Shown: positions 46,619 through 55,668, counted from the stretch's first letter. The stretch is DNA of 64,000 bases from Ketobacter sp036337295 (GCA_036337295.1 JAYZEN010000001.1:558001-622000), one strand, 5' to 3'. The notes: generated by a model from the sequence alone, not told the origin. Translations and numbers: made by a program.

Positions 46619-48532
46619 TCAATGCAGATCCGGCACCACCCCCACCTGAGGCATATTCGCCAGACCCACATCCCGGGCATGTTGCTCAAAGCCCTTGTTC
46701 TTCCAGAAGAAGGCACCGGGCATGGTGGTGGGGATCACCAGCACGTAAAACAGGGCCCGGCCGATCAGCAATGCACCTAAACCACTCACCAGCAGCACCA
46801 GAAAGGCGGCCACGCCAGCGGCTTGCAGTGGCAGCAGGGCCATCGCCAGGGCCATCACCACGCACACCGCCATCAGGCCATTGCGCAGGGCATAGGTCTT
46901 GCCAAAGGTGGTGCACTGCACATAGTGCGATGCCGCCCCTTCGCCGGATTCCACGTTGAGGTATTTGGCGTGGGCAATCAGGCCCAGGCTTTCGGCGGCA
47001 AATCCGATCAGGGCCATGCTGCCCAGCACGGTCACCAGGGCGCTCAGGTTGCCATCGTTCAGCAGCACCAGCGGCACCAGGAATACCCCCAGCAGCAGGC
47101 TGCCCAGGCTGAACATGGTGCCGAAGAAGGAGGTGATCACCTGCCAGTGGTTCCAGAACGGGCGGGCCTTGATGCGGTAGCTCTTGTGCATGTACCACAG
47201 ACCCACCAGGCCAGAGATAGCAGCAAAGCCACCGGCCACCAGGGCCAGCACGTCCACAAAACCCCACTCCAACCACAGGTTGACCAACTTGAGGAAGGTG
47301 AAGGCACCCAACCCGGTGAGGAACAGGGTAACGCCAAGACCTTCACGGGACACCGGTGAGTGCTTGAGGTTATTAAAGCCACGATAAAAGCGCATGGGTT
47401 TGCCCAGGTGCATGGTGGACAGGACCAGGCCCCATACCTGCAAGCCCATGAACACGGCCAGCATGGGGATGTACAGCAGGCTGCTTTCGATGGCGGCAAT
47501 GCTGTCCAGGCCGATATAGGGGGCCAGCAGCACGGTAATGAAGGCACCGATCACGGCCTGAGTGGCCAGGGTGAAAATCACCAGGGGGTTTTCCCGGGAG
47601 CTGAGGCGGGGCAGGTTCCAGCTGGTTTCCTTGCCTTCTTTCTCGTCCACCACGGAGCGGAACTGGCCGTTGTCGTCCTTGGCGTATTTCACCGGCATGG
47701 AGTCCGTGCGGGTGACTTCGTTGGGCATGGATTTGGTTTGCTGGAAACGAATATTGGGGTTGGTGATGTTGGGATCGGGGAAGCCGGGAATCTGCGGCAG
47801 TACCTGCTCACGGTTTTCCGGGGTGTTTTCGATTACACCAAAGTTCAGCGCGTTGCCCAAGCAGGCAGACACACAGGCGGGCTTTAAGCCTTCTTCCAGG
47901 CGGTCCACACACATGTTGCACTTGGAGACCTGGCCCTGAATCGGGTCCAGTTGGGGAGCGTTATAGGGGCACACCCAGGTGCAATAGCCACAGCCAAAGC
48001 AGGTGTCCGGGTCCTGCAGCACCGCGCCGTATTCGGCGTGTTTGGTGTAGGCGCGGGTGGGGCAGCCTTTCAGGCACACCGGATCGTCGCAGTGGTTACA
48101 GGCCATGGAGATGTTCATGCGCTTGTAATCGGGATAGGTGCCCCCTTCCACATAGCCCACGGAACGGAAACTGATGTGGGCCGGGTTGCCGTTCTTTTCA
48201 CTGCAGGCAGCTTCGCAGGCGTGGCAGCCGATGCAGTTGTCGGCGGTAAAGTGAAAGCCGTGCTGCTTGTAGCGGTTGGGGTTCTCTCCCACCGCCGGGT
48301 TCTGGTTGATCATCAGGGAGCGGCCTTCCGGCGCGCAGCCGCCGCTCAAATCCAGCAGGTCGATCTTGCGACCGTAGCGGTTGGTATCCTGCACGGTGGG
48401 ATCAAACAGCTTGGCGTAATTCTGCTCACCCGGGCGCTTCTCCCAGGTGGGTTTGGGGCTGTCCACCACCGGGTCGGGCTCGGCTCCAATCTGGTCCAGG
48501 CGATCGCGAACGGCGCGTAATACACTTAACAT
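46619..48532 (-). CDS. Fused DmsB-like Fe-S subunit and DmsC-like membrane anchor
   Basis: A 637-residue protein. Residues 95-255 are a ferredoxin-like electron-transfer subunit with four Cys groups for about four [4Fe-4S] clusters: CIGCHACEAAC, CNHCDDPVCLKGCP, CFGCGYCTWVCPYN and CNMCVDRLEEGLKPAC. From about 340 to 620 there are some eight hydrophobic helices of the DmsC/YnfH anchor type, which takes electrons from quinol. In DmsABC these are separate proteins. It lies 28 bp after the catalytic-subunit gene on the same strand. No twin-arginine signal is seen. It should anchor the molybdoenzyme at the inner membrane, Fe-S part on the cytoplasmic side. Confidence 0.87.
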   Translation of the reverse strand: MLSVLRAVRDRLDQIGAEPDPVVDSPKPTWEKRPGEQNYAKLFDPTVQDTNRYGRKIDLLDLSGGCAPEGRSLMINQNPAVGENPNRYKQHGFHFTADNCIGCHACEAACSEKNGNPAHISFRSVGYVEGGTYPDYKRMNISMACNHCDDPVCLKGCPTRAYTKHAEYGAVLQDPDTCFGCGYCTWVCPYNAPQLDPIQGQVSKCNMCVDRLEEGLKPACVSACLGNALNFGVIENTPENREQVLPQIPGFPDPNITNPNIRFQQTKSMPNEVTRTDSMPVKYAKDDNGQFRSVVDEKEGKETSWNLPRLSSRENPLVIFTLATQAVIGAFITVLLAPYIGLDSIAAIESSLLYIPMLAVFMGLQVWGLVLSTMHLGKPMRFYRGFNNLKHSPVSREGLGVTLFLTGLGAFTFLKLVNLWLEWGFVDVLALVAGGFAAISGLVGLWYMHKSYRIKARPFWNHWQVITSFFGTMFSLGSLLLGVFLVPLVLLNDGNLSALVTVLGSMALIGFAAESLGLIAHAKYLNVESGEGAASHYVQCTTFGKTYALRNGLMAVCVVMALAMALLPLQAAGVAAFLVLLVSGLGALLIGRALFYVLVIPTTMPGAFFWKNKGFEQHARDVGLANMPQVGVVPDLH

Positions 48533-48560
48533 GGTCTCTCCTCTCTACTGCGGTACGCGA

Positions 48561-50777
48561 TTAAAACGCCCGACGCTGGGCGTTGAGTTTTGCGGCCTGC
48601 TTCTGATCCGTGTGCTCGATGCGAACGGAGCACTGTTTATAGGCCGGCTGGCGCGAATGGGGGTCCAGCAATCCCAGGGACAAGCGGTTCACGCAGTCGT
48701 GGAAGTGAAACGGGATGAACACCATATTGCGGGGCACCCGCTGGGTCAGCTGCACCATCACCACGGCATCGCCCCGGCGCGACACCAATCGCACATAGGT
48801 TTGATGCTTGATGCCCAGTTCCGCCGCCGCGTCCGGGTTCATTTCCATGTAGGGCGTGGGGCTGAACTTGTTGCAGTTGCCCAGCTTGCCGGTACGGGTG
48901 CGGGTGTGGAAGTGCTCCACCACCCGGCCGCTGTTGAGCCAGAACGGGTAGTCTTCACAGGGCTTTTCGTTGTTGTCGATGAACGGCAGGGCGATCAGGT
49001 TGGCTTTGCCATCGGCGGTCTGGAAATGGCCATCGCTGTAGAGCCGTTGATCGCCTTTGGCCACCTCAGCCCCTTCTTGCTGCAGGCTGGCCAGGTGCTC
49101 CTCACGGAACGGCCATTGGATGCCACGGCTTTGCTCGATCAGATCGTGGCTCATACCGGAGATATCCAGCGTGCGGCCCGCCCCTTTCGACAGCTGCTTC
49201 ATTTCATTGAAGGCCCCTTCCGGGGTATCCGGGAAGGCGATTTTCTGGCCGTTCTCAAAACGCTTGGCCAGTTGGGTGAAGATCCAGAAATCCGGTTTGG
49301 ATTCGCCGTGGGGTGCGACCACAGGGCGGATCAGGTTCACGCGACGCTCGGTGTTGGTGAAGCAGCCGGTTTTTTCCGCCCACACAGCAGCGGGCAGGTA
49401 CATGTGGGAGTATTGGTTGGTTTCCACATCCTGATAGGCATCCTGCACCACCAGAAATTCCAGTTTCTCAAGGGTTTTGCGAATCCGCGGCGTGTTGGGC
49501 ATCGAGGTCATGGGGTTGGTGGCCACCAGCCACAGGCCTTTCACTTGCCCGGTTTCGATGGCGGGCAGGATATCGGTCATGCACATGCCACGCTTGGCGG
49601 GGAAGAAGGATTCGTCGATGCCCCAGAATTTGGCGATCTCTTTGCGGTCTTTCTCTTTCTCCAGCGCGCGATAACCGGGCAGGCCGGAACAGGAGGACCA
49701 CTCGCGGGTGCCCATGGCATTGCACTGGCCGGTGATGGACAGGCTGGTGCCACCGGGTTTGCCGATGTTGCCGGTGATCAGGTTGAGGTTGTTGATGCCC
49801 ACCACACCGTCGGAACCGTGGGTGCTCTGGTTGATACCCATGGTCCAGATGCTCATGGCAGCGCCGGCTTTTGCGTACAGGCGAGCCACGTTGCGGATGG
49901 TGTCTTCATCGATGCCACAGATGCGGGCGGCGGTGATGGGGTCGTAATCCTTCACACAGGCTTCCAGGGCCTCGATGCCGCTGGTGTGGGCATTGATGTA
50001 GTCACGGTCTTCCAGGCCTTCCGCCAGAATTACGTGCATCAGCGCGTTTTGCAGCACTACATCGGTGCCGGGGGTGATGGGCAGATGGATGTCGGCAAAC
50101 TGGGCGAACATGGTGACGCGCGGGTCTACCACAATCAGGGGGAACTTGCGCTTTTCCAGCGCTTCTTTCAAACGCCAGTAGATGATGGGGTGCTGCTCTG
50201 GCAGGTTAGAGCCCCAGGCCATCAGGCACTCGGTGTGCTCAAAGTCGTCATAGCATCCCGGTGGGCCATCGGAACCAAAAGAGCGCTTGTAGCCGGATAC
50301 CGCCGACGCCATGCACAGGGTGGTGTTGCCGTCGTAGTTATTGGTACCGATGCAACCCCGCACCAGCTTGCCCAGGGTGTAGAATTCCTCGGTCATGATC
50401 TGGCCGGTGGAGATGATGGCAAAGGCGTCGCGGCCATATTGGCTTTGGATGCGCTGAACCTCGCTGGCCATTTTGTCCAGGGCGGTATCCCAGCTGGTCG
50501 ATTGCCAGGGCTCCCAGGATTTATTGCGCATGATCGGGGTGTTGCCGCGGCCGGAGGCTTCAAACAGTTCATGCTCGAAGATGCCTTTAATACAGAGCTT
50601 GCCCCGGTTCACGTCCGCACTGGCGACCCCCCGGGTAGCCACGGCTTTGCCGGTGTCATCCAGCCCCACCTCGATGGAACAACCCGTGGAACAGTAGCCA
50701 CAGGTGGTGTATTTCCATTCCTGGACTTTTTTATCAAGAATTTTGATTTTCTTGCGATCCTGCCGGCCAAAAAGCAT
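48561..50777 (-). CDS. Molybdopterin oxidoreductase, nitrate-reductase-like catalytic subunit
   Basis: A 738-residue Mo-bis-MGD enzyme. An N-terminal [4Fe-4S] motif has Cys26, Cys29, Cys33 and Cys62 (CGYCSTGC...KLCIKG). The segment NTTLCMASAV contains Cys155 at the place of the molybdenum ligand in periplasmic (Nap) and assimilatory (Nas) nitrate reductases, followed by PPGCYDDFEHTE like NapA. It has no twin-arginine signal and no C-terminal [2Fe-2S] domain. With its DmsBC-like partner it may be a quinol-linked cytoplasmic nitrate reductase or act on another oxyanion. No nitrite reductase, nitrate transporter or cofactor genes are near, so the substrate is open. Confidence 0.88.
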   Translation of the reverse strand: MLFGRQDRKKIKILDKKVQEWKYTTCGYCSTGCSIEVGLDDTGKAVATRGVASADVNRGKLCIKGIFEHELFEASGRGNTPIMRNKSWEPWQSTSWDTALDKMASEVQRIQSQYGRDAFAIISTGQIMTEEFYTLGKLVRGCIGTNNYDGNTTLCMASAVSGYKRSFGSDGPPGCYDDFEHTECLMAWGSNLPEQHPIIYWRLKEALEKRKFPLIVVDPRVTMFAQFADIHLPITPGTDVVLQNALMHVILAEGLEDRDYINAHTSGIEALEACVKDYDPITAARICGIDEDTIRNVARLYAKAGAAMSIWTMGINQSTHGSDGVVGINNLNLITGNIGKPGGTSLSITGQCNAMGTREWSSCSGLPGYRALEKEKDRKEIAKFWGIDESFFPAKRGMCMTDILPAIETGQVKGLWLVATNPMTSMPNTPRIRKTLEKLEFLVVQDAYQDVETNQYSHMYLPAAVWAEKTGCFTNTERRVNLIRPVVAPHGESKPDFWIFTQLAKRFENGQKIAFPDTPEGAFNEMKQLSKGAGRTLDISGMSHDLIEQSRGIQWPFREEHLASLQQEGAEVAKGDQRLYSDGHFQTADGKANLIALPFIDNNEKPCEDYPFWLNSGRVVEHFHTRTRTGKLGNCNKFSPTPYMEMNPDAAAELGIKHQTYVRLVSRRGDAVVMVQLTQRVPRNMVFIPFHFHDCVNRLSLGLLDPHSRQPAYKQCSVRIEHTDQKQAAKLNAQRRAF

Positions 50778-51025
50778 TATTTTGGTTCCTCTCTCAATTT
50801 ACAGGCGCATTTAAAGTGCATACAAATTCAGCCAAAACACAAAACAAGCACCATAAGCGTGCACTTTGATCAAGGATGCGCCTATTTTTAGTGATTCTGG
50901 TGAGCTAACAGAAGAGATAACAAGATATGTGCCATAAGAACCGGACAATCCTTAGGGTATTAGCCCCGGTTGCGACCCTGGCCCTTAAAATGGCACCATT
51001 GGCCGGCGCCGGTTGCGGCCGACGC

Positions 51026-51198
51026 ACTCCGGTATCAGGACTTGGGACCAAAGCCTCTAACTGGATACGTTCAGACCGGGCTTTGCTCCGCTCCGGGGCT
51101 ACCCCGGGGTTAACCAGGATCGACCCATGACATTGTCAGGATGTCCGGTGCGCTCCACGCACGCGACTCCTGACGGTACCGGCGGCTGATACCGGAGT
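51026..51198 (+). ncRNA. Retron msr-msd non-coding RNA (candidate)
   Basis: ACTCCGGTATCAG at 51026-51038 (a1) is the exact reverse complement of CTGATACCGGAGT at 51186-51198 (a2), which ends six bases before the RT start codon. This is the standard retron layout. Next to a1 a G (51039) is available as the branching guanosine. The inside holds GC-rich hairpins: CCGGGG/CCCCGG in the 51090-51110 region (msr side), and a long stem GTCAGGA/TCCTGAC (51135-51141/51168-51174) topped by GTGCG/CGCAC with loop CTCCA, which suits the msd. Total length 173 nt. The exact msr/msd border cannot be set by eye. Confidence 0.8.
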
Positions 51199-51203
51199 TT
51201 TTC

Positions 51204-52502
51204 ATGAATTATCGGACGTTATTGATCAGGCAGTTGGCGCTGACCCTGATAAATGGAACCCATAGCCGGGATGGATTGGCACGCAGCATCGCCGATTGCA
51301 TCAACCTGGAGTTCGAAGGCGCCCTTCCCCTGGCAGGCGAACTGGCCCGGGGCTTGAATTGGGACCAGGTTTCCCCAACCCAGCTGGAGCAATGGCTGGA
51401 CAACAATGATCAGTTCAGGGGGCTCTATCGCAACCAGCGCCTGAAGATCATCAAGTGGCCCCTGACTGTTGCAACCGATACACAGCAACCCCCACTGGGA
51501 GCAGCGTGGCGTCTGCCCCACTTTGGCAACACCGATGAACTGGCGCAGTGGTGCGGGCTCTCCCCCGGCGACCTCAATTGGTATTGCCAACGCTACCCCA
51601 ATCCACACTCCGACGCACCCAAGCTTCAGCACTACCACTACCAAACACGGCAAAAGTCCGATGGCCAGTACCGGATTCTGGAAACCCCAAAATCCCGCCT
51701 GAAGTCGTTGCAACGTCGCCTGAACCGAGAGTTGTTGCACAGGATACCGGTGCATGACGCCGCCCATGGCTTCGTCCGCGGGCGCTCAGTGAAATCCTTC
51801 AGCCGCCTGCACGTGGACCGGCCGGTGGTGTTGGCCATGGACCTGAAGCACTTTTTTCTGAGCGTTCCGCCGGGCAGGCTGGTACGGTTCTTCCAGCGCC
51901 TGGGCTACGACCTGGCAGTGAGTAGGGCGCTGACCGGGTTGTGCCTGAACCAGACACCCGAGGCAGCGTTAACCCCCATCCACAGCCTGGCCACCCGGGG
52001 GCTCTATCGTCAGCCGCACCTGCCCCAGGGCGCACCCACCTCACCGGTGCTGGCCAACCTGATGGCGTTTCGGCTGGATCTGCGACTGGAGGCCGCGGCC
52101 CACGGGCAGGGGTTTTGTTACACCCGCTATGCGGACGACCTGGCGTTTTCATCCCACCGCCACGACCGCACGGCAACACGCATCCTGCAGCGACAGGTCA
52201 GGTCGATCGCGGCCGACGAAGGCTTTGCAATAAAGGAGGAAAAAACCCGGGTGATGACCCGCGCGGGTCGCCAAAAACTGGCCGGGGTCGTGGTGAATAA
52301 AAAACAGAGTTTGCCCAAGGCCGAGATCAAGCAGTTGGAGGCGATTCTGTATAACTGTGTGCGTTATGGCCCGCACTCACAAAACCGTGCCGACCACCCG
52401 CAGTTCAAAGCCTGGATGGAGGGCAAGCTGGCCTACGTTCAGCATCTTGCCCCCCATCATTTCGAGCGCCTACAACGGCACTTCGAATTGATTCAGTGGT
52501 GA
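51204..52502 (+). CDS. Retron-type reverse transcriptase with N-terminal extension
   Basis: A 432-residue RT. Motifs in order: HGFVRGRS (188-195, region X; the usual NAxxH is replaced by FSRLH, keeping His203), first catalytic Asp213 in AMDLKHFF, LPQGAPTSP (273-281), YADD at 309-312, and LAGVVVN (359-365) at the place of the VTG motif. About 100 residues precede the helical LPHFGNTDELAQWCGLSPGDLNW segment, so it is longer than Ec86-type RTs (about 320) and closer to the myxobacterial type. It reverse-transcribes the adjacent RNA into msDNA; known retrons are anti-phage systems. GGAG at 51194-51197 is the ribosome site. No effector gene adjoins it. Confidence 0.9.
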   Translation: MNYRTLLIRQLALTLINGTHSRDGLARSIADCINLEFEGALPLAGELARGLNWDQVSPTQLEQWLDNNDQFRGLYRNQRLKIIKWPLTVATDTQQPPLGAAWRLPHFGNTDELAQWCGLSPGDLNWYCQRYPNPHSDAPKLQHYHYQTRQKSDGQYRILETPKSRLKSLQRRLNRELLHRIPVHDAAHGFVRGRSVKSFSRLHVDRPVVLAMDLKHFFLSVPPGRLVRFFQRLGYDLAVSRALTGLCLNQTPEAALTPIHSLATRGLYRQPHLPQGAPTSPVLANLMAFRLDLRLEAAAHGQGFCYTRYADDLAFSSHRHDRTATRILQRQVRSIAADEGFAIKEEKTRVMTRAGRQKLAGVVVNKKQSLPKAEIKQLEAILYNCVRYGPHSQNRADHPQFKAWMEGKLAYVQHLAPHHFERLQRHFELIQW

Positions 52503-52507
52503 ATCAA
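52488..52507. repeat. Perfect dyad over the RT stop codon
   Basis: TTGATTCA (52488-52495) and TGAATCAA (52500-52507) form an 8-bp stem with a GTGG loop; the RT stop TGA (52500-52502) is part of the stem. No T-tract follows. It separates the RT gene from the convergent DUF2333 gene (16-bp gap) and may act as a weak end signal. Confidence 0.5.
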
Positions 52508-52517
52508 CCCTATTTAA

Positions 52518-53522
52518 TCAGCCCTGTTCCAGCAGGCGTCGCAGATCGATGATGGCCGCGTTGGCCCGGGAAATGTAGTTGGCCATCACCAGCGAGTGAT
52601 TGGCAAAAATGCCGAAGCCGGAGCCGTTGAGGATCATGGGGCTGCCCACGGACTGCTGGGTGGATTCCAGCTCCCGCACGATCTGGCGCAGGCTCACCAT
52701 GGCGTTTTTCTTCTCCAGAATATCTTTGAAGTCGATTTCGATGGCCTTCAGCAAATGGATCAGCGCGTAGGATGCGCCACGGGCTTCATAGAACACATCG
52801 TCGATCTGCGTGAACGGTGTTTTCAGGCGCATCTCCTGCGGGCTCTGGGTGGATTGCCGGGCGGCGGCATCCCCCGCCAGATCGATGTTGATCTGCTCCT
52901 TGCCCACACTGGCACTGAGTTTCTGGGACAGGCTGCCAAGGCGGGTTTCAACGTCCGCCAGCCAGTTTCTCAGGTTGTCGGCACGGGCATAGAACTGGGC
53001 ATTGGAAACATCGTCATCCAGCAGGCGCACCTGATAGGCCTCCAGGTACTGAATACCGCGGTGGTATTCGGACTCGGTGGAGGGGAACCAGAAGCTCTTG
53101 TGATCGAAATGCAGTTGCGGTTCAGCGCGGGCCAGGTCCACGTCCTCACGGGAAGTGGACTGGGAACGGGCGATGTCTTTGCGCAGGGCCCGGCTCATGT
53201 CCCGGATTTGCACCAGTACGCCGAATTCCCAGTTGGCGATGTTATCCAGCCACAACCCCGGCGGGGTGATGTCGTTGGTGATGTAGCCACCGGGCTTTCC
53301 CAGCAGGCTGTTGCCCAGGCGGATCATGGTGGAGGTGGTGGCAAAACCAATGGCCGGTTGCTTGCCCAGTGCTGCGGCATCCTGCTCCACCACCCGCGGC
53401 ACATCCCAAACGTCCGGCTCTGAGCTCCAGTACACTCCAAGCCCTACCGCAATCAGCAAATAAACCACGATCAAACCGGTGATCAACTTAGCCCACATGC
53501 TTCTGTTTTCGTGCGTGTCCAA
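52518..53522 (-). CDS. DUF2333 family membrane-anchored protein
   Basis: A 334-residue protein with one N-terminal membrane helix (about 11-31, KLITGLIVVYLLIAVGLGVYW) and a mostly helical periplasmic part with TPPGLWLDNIANWEFGVLVQ, typical of DUF2333. The start is a TTG at 53522 with GAGGA six bases before it; an ATG at 53498 lacks a ribosome site. Function unknown. It is the last of three minus-strand genes after lapG and lapD, 87 bp past lapD, so a link to adhesin control or cell-surface work is possible but unproven. Confidence 0.8.
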   Translation of the reverse strand: MDTHENRSMWAKLITGLIVVYLLIAVGLGVYWSSEPDVWDVPRVVEQDAAALGKQPAIGFATTSTMIRLGNSLLGKPGGYITNDITPPGLWLDNIANWEFGVLVQIRDMSRALRKDIARSQSTSREDVDLARAEPQLHFDHKSFWFPSTESEYHRGIQYLEAYQVRLLDDDVSNAQFYARADNLRNWLADVETRLGSLSQKLSASVGKEQINIDLAGDAAARQSTQSPQEMRLKTPFTQIDDVFYEARGASYALIHLLKAIEIDFKDILEKKNAMVSLRQIVRELESTQQSVGSPMILNGSGFGIFANHSLVMANYISRANAAIIDLRRLLEQG

Positions 53523-53609
53523 TCCTGTTTCCTCGACCAGTGGAATTCGAACCCTAAGCTAACTGTTTATGCTGTCAGTGGCAACCTTCCGGCCGCTTCC
53601 CGTTTACGT

Positions 53610-55583
53610 TCAGGCGGCTTCGCGGTCCGCTTGTGGCTGGCCCAGGAAATAGCCCTGGGCGCCGTCCAGCTGGAAGCGCCGCAACAGGTTCCACTGGGCC
53701 TCGCCTTCCACCATTTCGGCAGTCAACAGAATCTGGCGACTGTGGGCAATGCGCACCAGGGACTGCACGAAAAACTGGTGATCCAGGTTGTCCTCGATAT
53801 CCCGGATGTAAGAGCTGTCCACCTTGATGGAGTAGAGCTGCAAACCACTGAGATAGCCGAAGCTGCTGTTGGTGGTACCGAAATGGTCGATGGTGAGCTT
53901 GGCCCCCAGCTCCTTGAGGCTGACGGCCAACCGGCGCAGCTTGCCGTGGGCGGTGCGCACTGTCAGTTCCGGCACTTCAAAAATCAGGTACGGCGCCACA
54001 TCCGGGTTGTTACGCAGAATCGCCAGCAGCCAGGTATCAAAATCGTCCTCCCGCACGCTGTGGCTGGACAGGTTCACCGCCAACGGTGCCCGCTTACCGT
54101 TTTGCTGGGATTTGAGCTGTTCGATCAGCAGTTCGATGATCATGCGGTCGAAACGGCTGACCATGTCGAAACGCTCCACCAGTGGGATAAAGTGGCCGGC
54201 GGTCACCAGCTTGCCGTCCACGGCCACCCGCGCCAGCACCTCGTGATGCATCAGGGACTGGTCCACACAGGAAATCACCGGCTGGTAATGCAACACCACT
54301 TTCTTATTGCTGATCACCTCTTCCAGGAAACTGGCCCAATTGCTGACACCGGGCATACTGGGGGCCAGGGCGTCACCGTGGTCACGCTCGTCATAGACTT
54401 CCACCTGGCCGCTCTGGTAACTCTGGGCCCGTTCCAGGGCTGCGGCCGCCTGCGCCTCCAACAGTTTGGGATCATCCCCAAGCTTGCACAGGCTCAACCC
54501 GGCATACAACTGCACCGATGAACCGCCCAGATTAAGGCCATCCAGACGCTGCATTTTGCCGATCGCCGCTTCCAGCAGGGTTTTCACCTTATCCACCGTT
54601 TGGTGGGGCAGCAGCGCCGCGAACCGGGTGCCGGTGACCCGGGCCACGCAATGACCTTCCACCGCTTCCAGTGTCTGCTGCCAGACCTGCCCGATGCGAC
54701 GCAACACCAGATTGCCCGCATCGTGGCCGAAGTGTTCGTTGTAATCCCCCATGCCTTTTACCTGCAAGCGCACCAGCACACCGCTGAATGGCTCTTCCGG
54801 GGATTCCAGGCGGGCCTGTAGCTGGGCATTGAAGAAGCGCCCGTTACCCAGGCCGGTAATGGAATCCACATAGGCTTGGTTGCGCACCTGCTCGATCTGG
54901 GCCACCTGCTCGTCGAACAGCACTTTCAATTGCCGGGTCATGCGGTTGATGGCCTGCACCACCCGTTTCAGCTCCCGGGTCTTGGGCAGCGGCTGTTGTC
55001 CGGTGAAATCCTTGTTGCAGATCAGCTCCGCCTGCTTTTCCAGGGTGCGTAACGGGGTCAACACCGCCCGCACAATCATCAGGATCACCACCCAGCTGAC
55101 CCCGCCCACAAACAGGAACAGCCAGAAGGCCTGCTTGGCGGCCACCCACAGATTGCGGTTGGCAGCATCCTTGTCGGCATAGACCCGCACCTCGCCCACC
55201 CGGCGCCAGCCTTCGGTGATTTCGCTGATGCCGGGCATGGGATTGATTTCCAGCCACGCCACAAACCATGGCGGTACCAGATGGGGTGGCGCCTCGGCAC
55301 TGCGTCGGGTGATCACGTCGCCATCCGGATTGCGCAGCACGATCTCCGCGAAATCCCCCCGATCAAAGATGGCGTCCACCATGGTCTGCACCATTGCCAG
55401 ATCGTCCTGCCCCAGGGGCCGGGACAAGGACAACCCCAGCGAGGTGGCCGTATCCTGGGCATGGCTGTGCATCTGCATTTCCAGATAGTCCCGGCTGTTG
55501 CGCACACTCAGGTAGCAAATCCCCGCCAACAACACCAACAACAATCCGGTAATCAACAGCACCATTTGACGATGTAAGCTCAC
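53610..55583 (-). CDS. lapD: LapD-like c-di-GMP receptor (degenerate GGDEF/EAL)
   Basis: A 657-residue inner-membrane receptor. Two membrane helices (about 7-27 and 152-172) flank a periplasmic LapD/MoxY-N domain, then a HAMP domain (to about 225), a GGDEF-like domain (about 240-395) and an EAL-like domain (about 410-650). The GGDEF core is TGTRF and the EAL core is HEVLAR, with DHFGTTNSS in place of DDFGTGYSS, so neither enzyme activity is expected. LapD binds c-di-GMP and then sequesters the protease LapG, keeping a surface adhesin in place. Downstream of lapG on the same strand. Confidence 0.9.
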   Translation of the reverse strand: MSLHRQMVLLITGLLLVLLAGICYLSVRNSRDYLEMQMHSHAQDTATSLGLSLSRPLGQDDLAMVQTMVDAIFDRGDFAEIVLRNPDGDVITRRSAEAPPHLVPPWFVAWLEINPMPGISEITEGWRRVGEVRVYADKDAANRNLWVAAKQAFWLFLFVGGVSWVVILMIVRAVLTPLRTLEKQAELICNKDFTGQQPLPKTRELKRVVQAINRMTRQLKVLFDEQVAQIEQVRNQAYVDSITGLGNGRFFNAQLQARLESPEEPFSGVLVRLQVKGMGDYNEHFGHDAGNLVLRRIGQVWQQTLEAVEGHCVARVTGTRFAALLPHQTVDKVKTLLEAAIGKMQRLDGLNLGGSSVQLYAGLSLCKLGDDPKLLEAQAAAALERAQSYQSGQVEVYDERDHGDALAPSMPGVSNWASFLEEVISNKKVVLHYQPVISCVDQSLMHHEVLARVAVDGKLVTAGHFIPLVERFDMVSRFDRMIIELLIEQLKSQQNGKRAPLAVNLSSHSVREDDFDTWLLAILRNNPDVAPYLIFEVPELTVRTAHGKLRRLAVSLKELGAKLTIDHFGTTNSSFGYLSGLQLYSIKVDSSYIRDIEDNLDHQFFVQSLVRIAHSRQILLTAEMVEGEAQWNLLRRFQLDGAQGYFLGQPQADREAA

Positions 55584-55668
55584 TCCGATCTCCTCTGCCG
55601 TGCCTGATAGGCACCACGCTGTCCAGGCTGGATGCCTAGTTTATTTTGTTTATTCCGCGAGTGTATAG

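Noticed and set aside
50866..50873. TTGATCAA palindrome upstream of the molybdoenzyme gene as an FNR site
   Set aside because: FNR half sites TTGAT and ATCAA need a four-base spacer; here the halves overlap, so oxygen control by FNR is not supported.
48447..50891. 814-codon plus-strand open frame opposite the molybdoenzyme gene
   Set aside because: Antisense shadow; the opposite strand carries clear Cys and cofactor motifs, while this frame has none.
50927..51130. Small open frame of 67 codons before the RT, possible retron effector
   Set aside because: It runs into the a1/msr region, lacks a ribosome site, and its translation is Arg/Ala/Gly-rich without features; better explained as non-coding RNA region.
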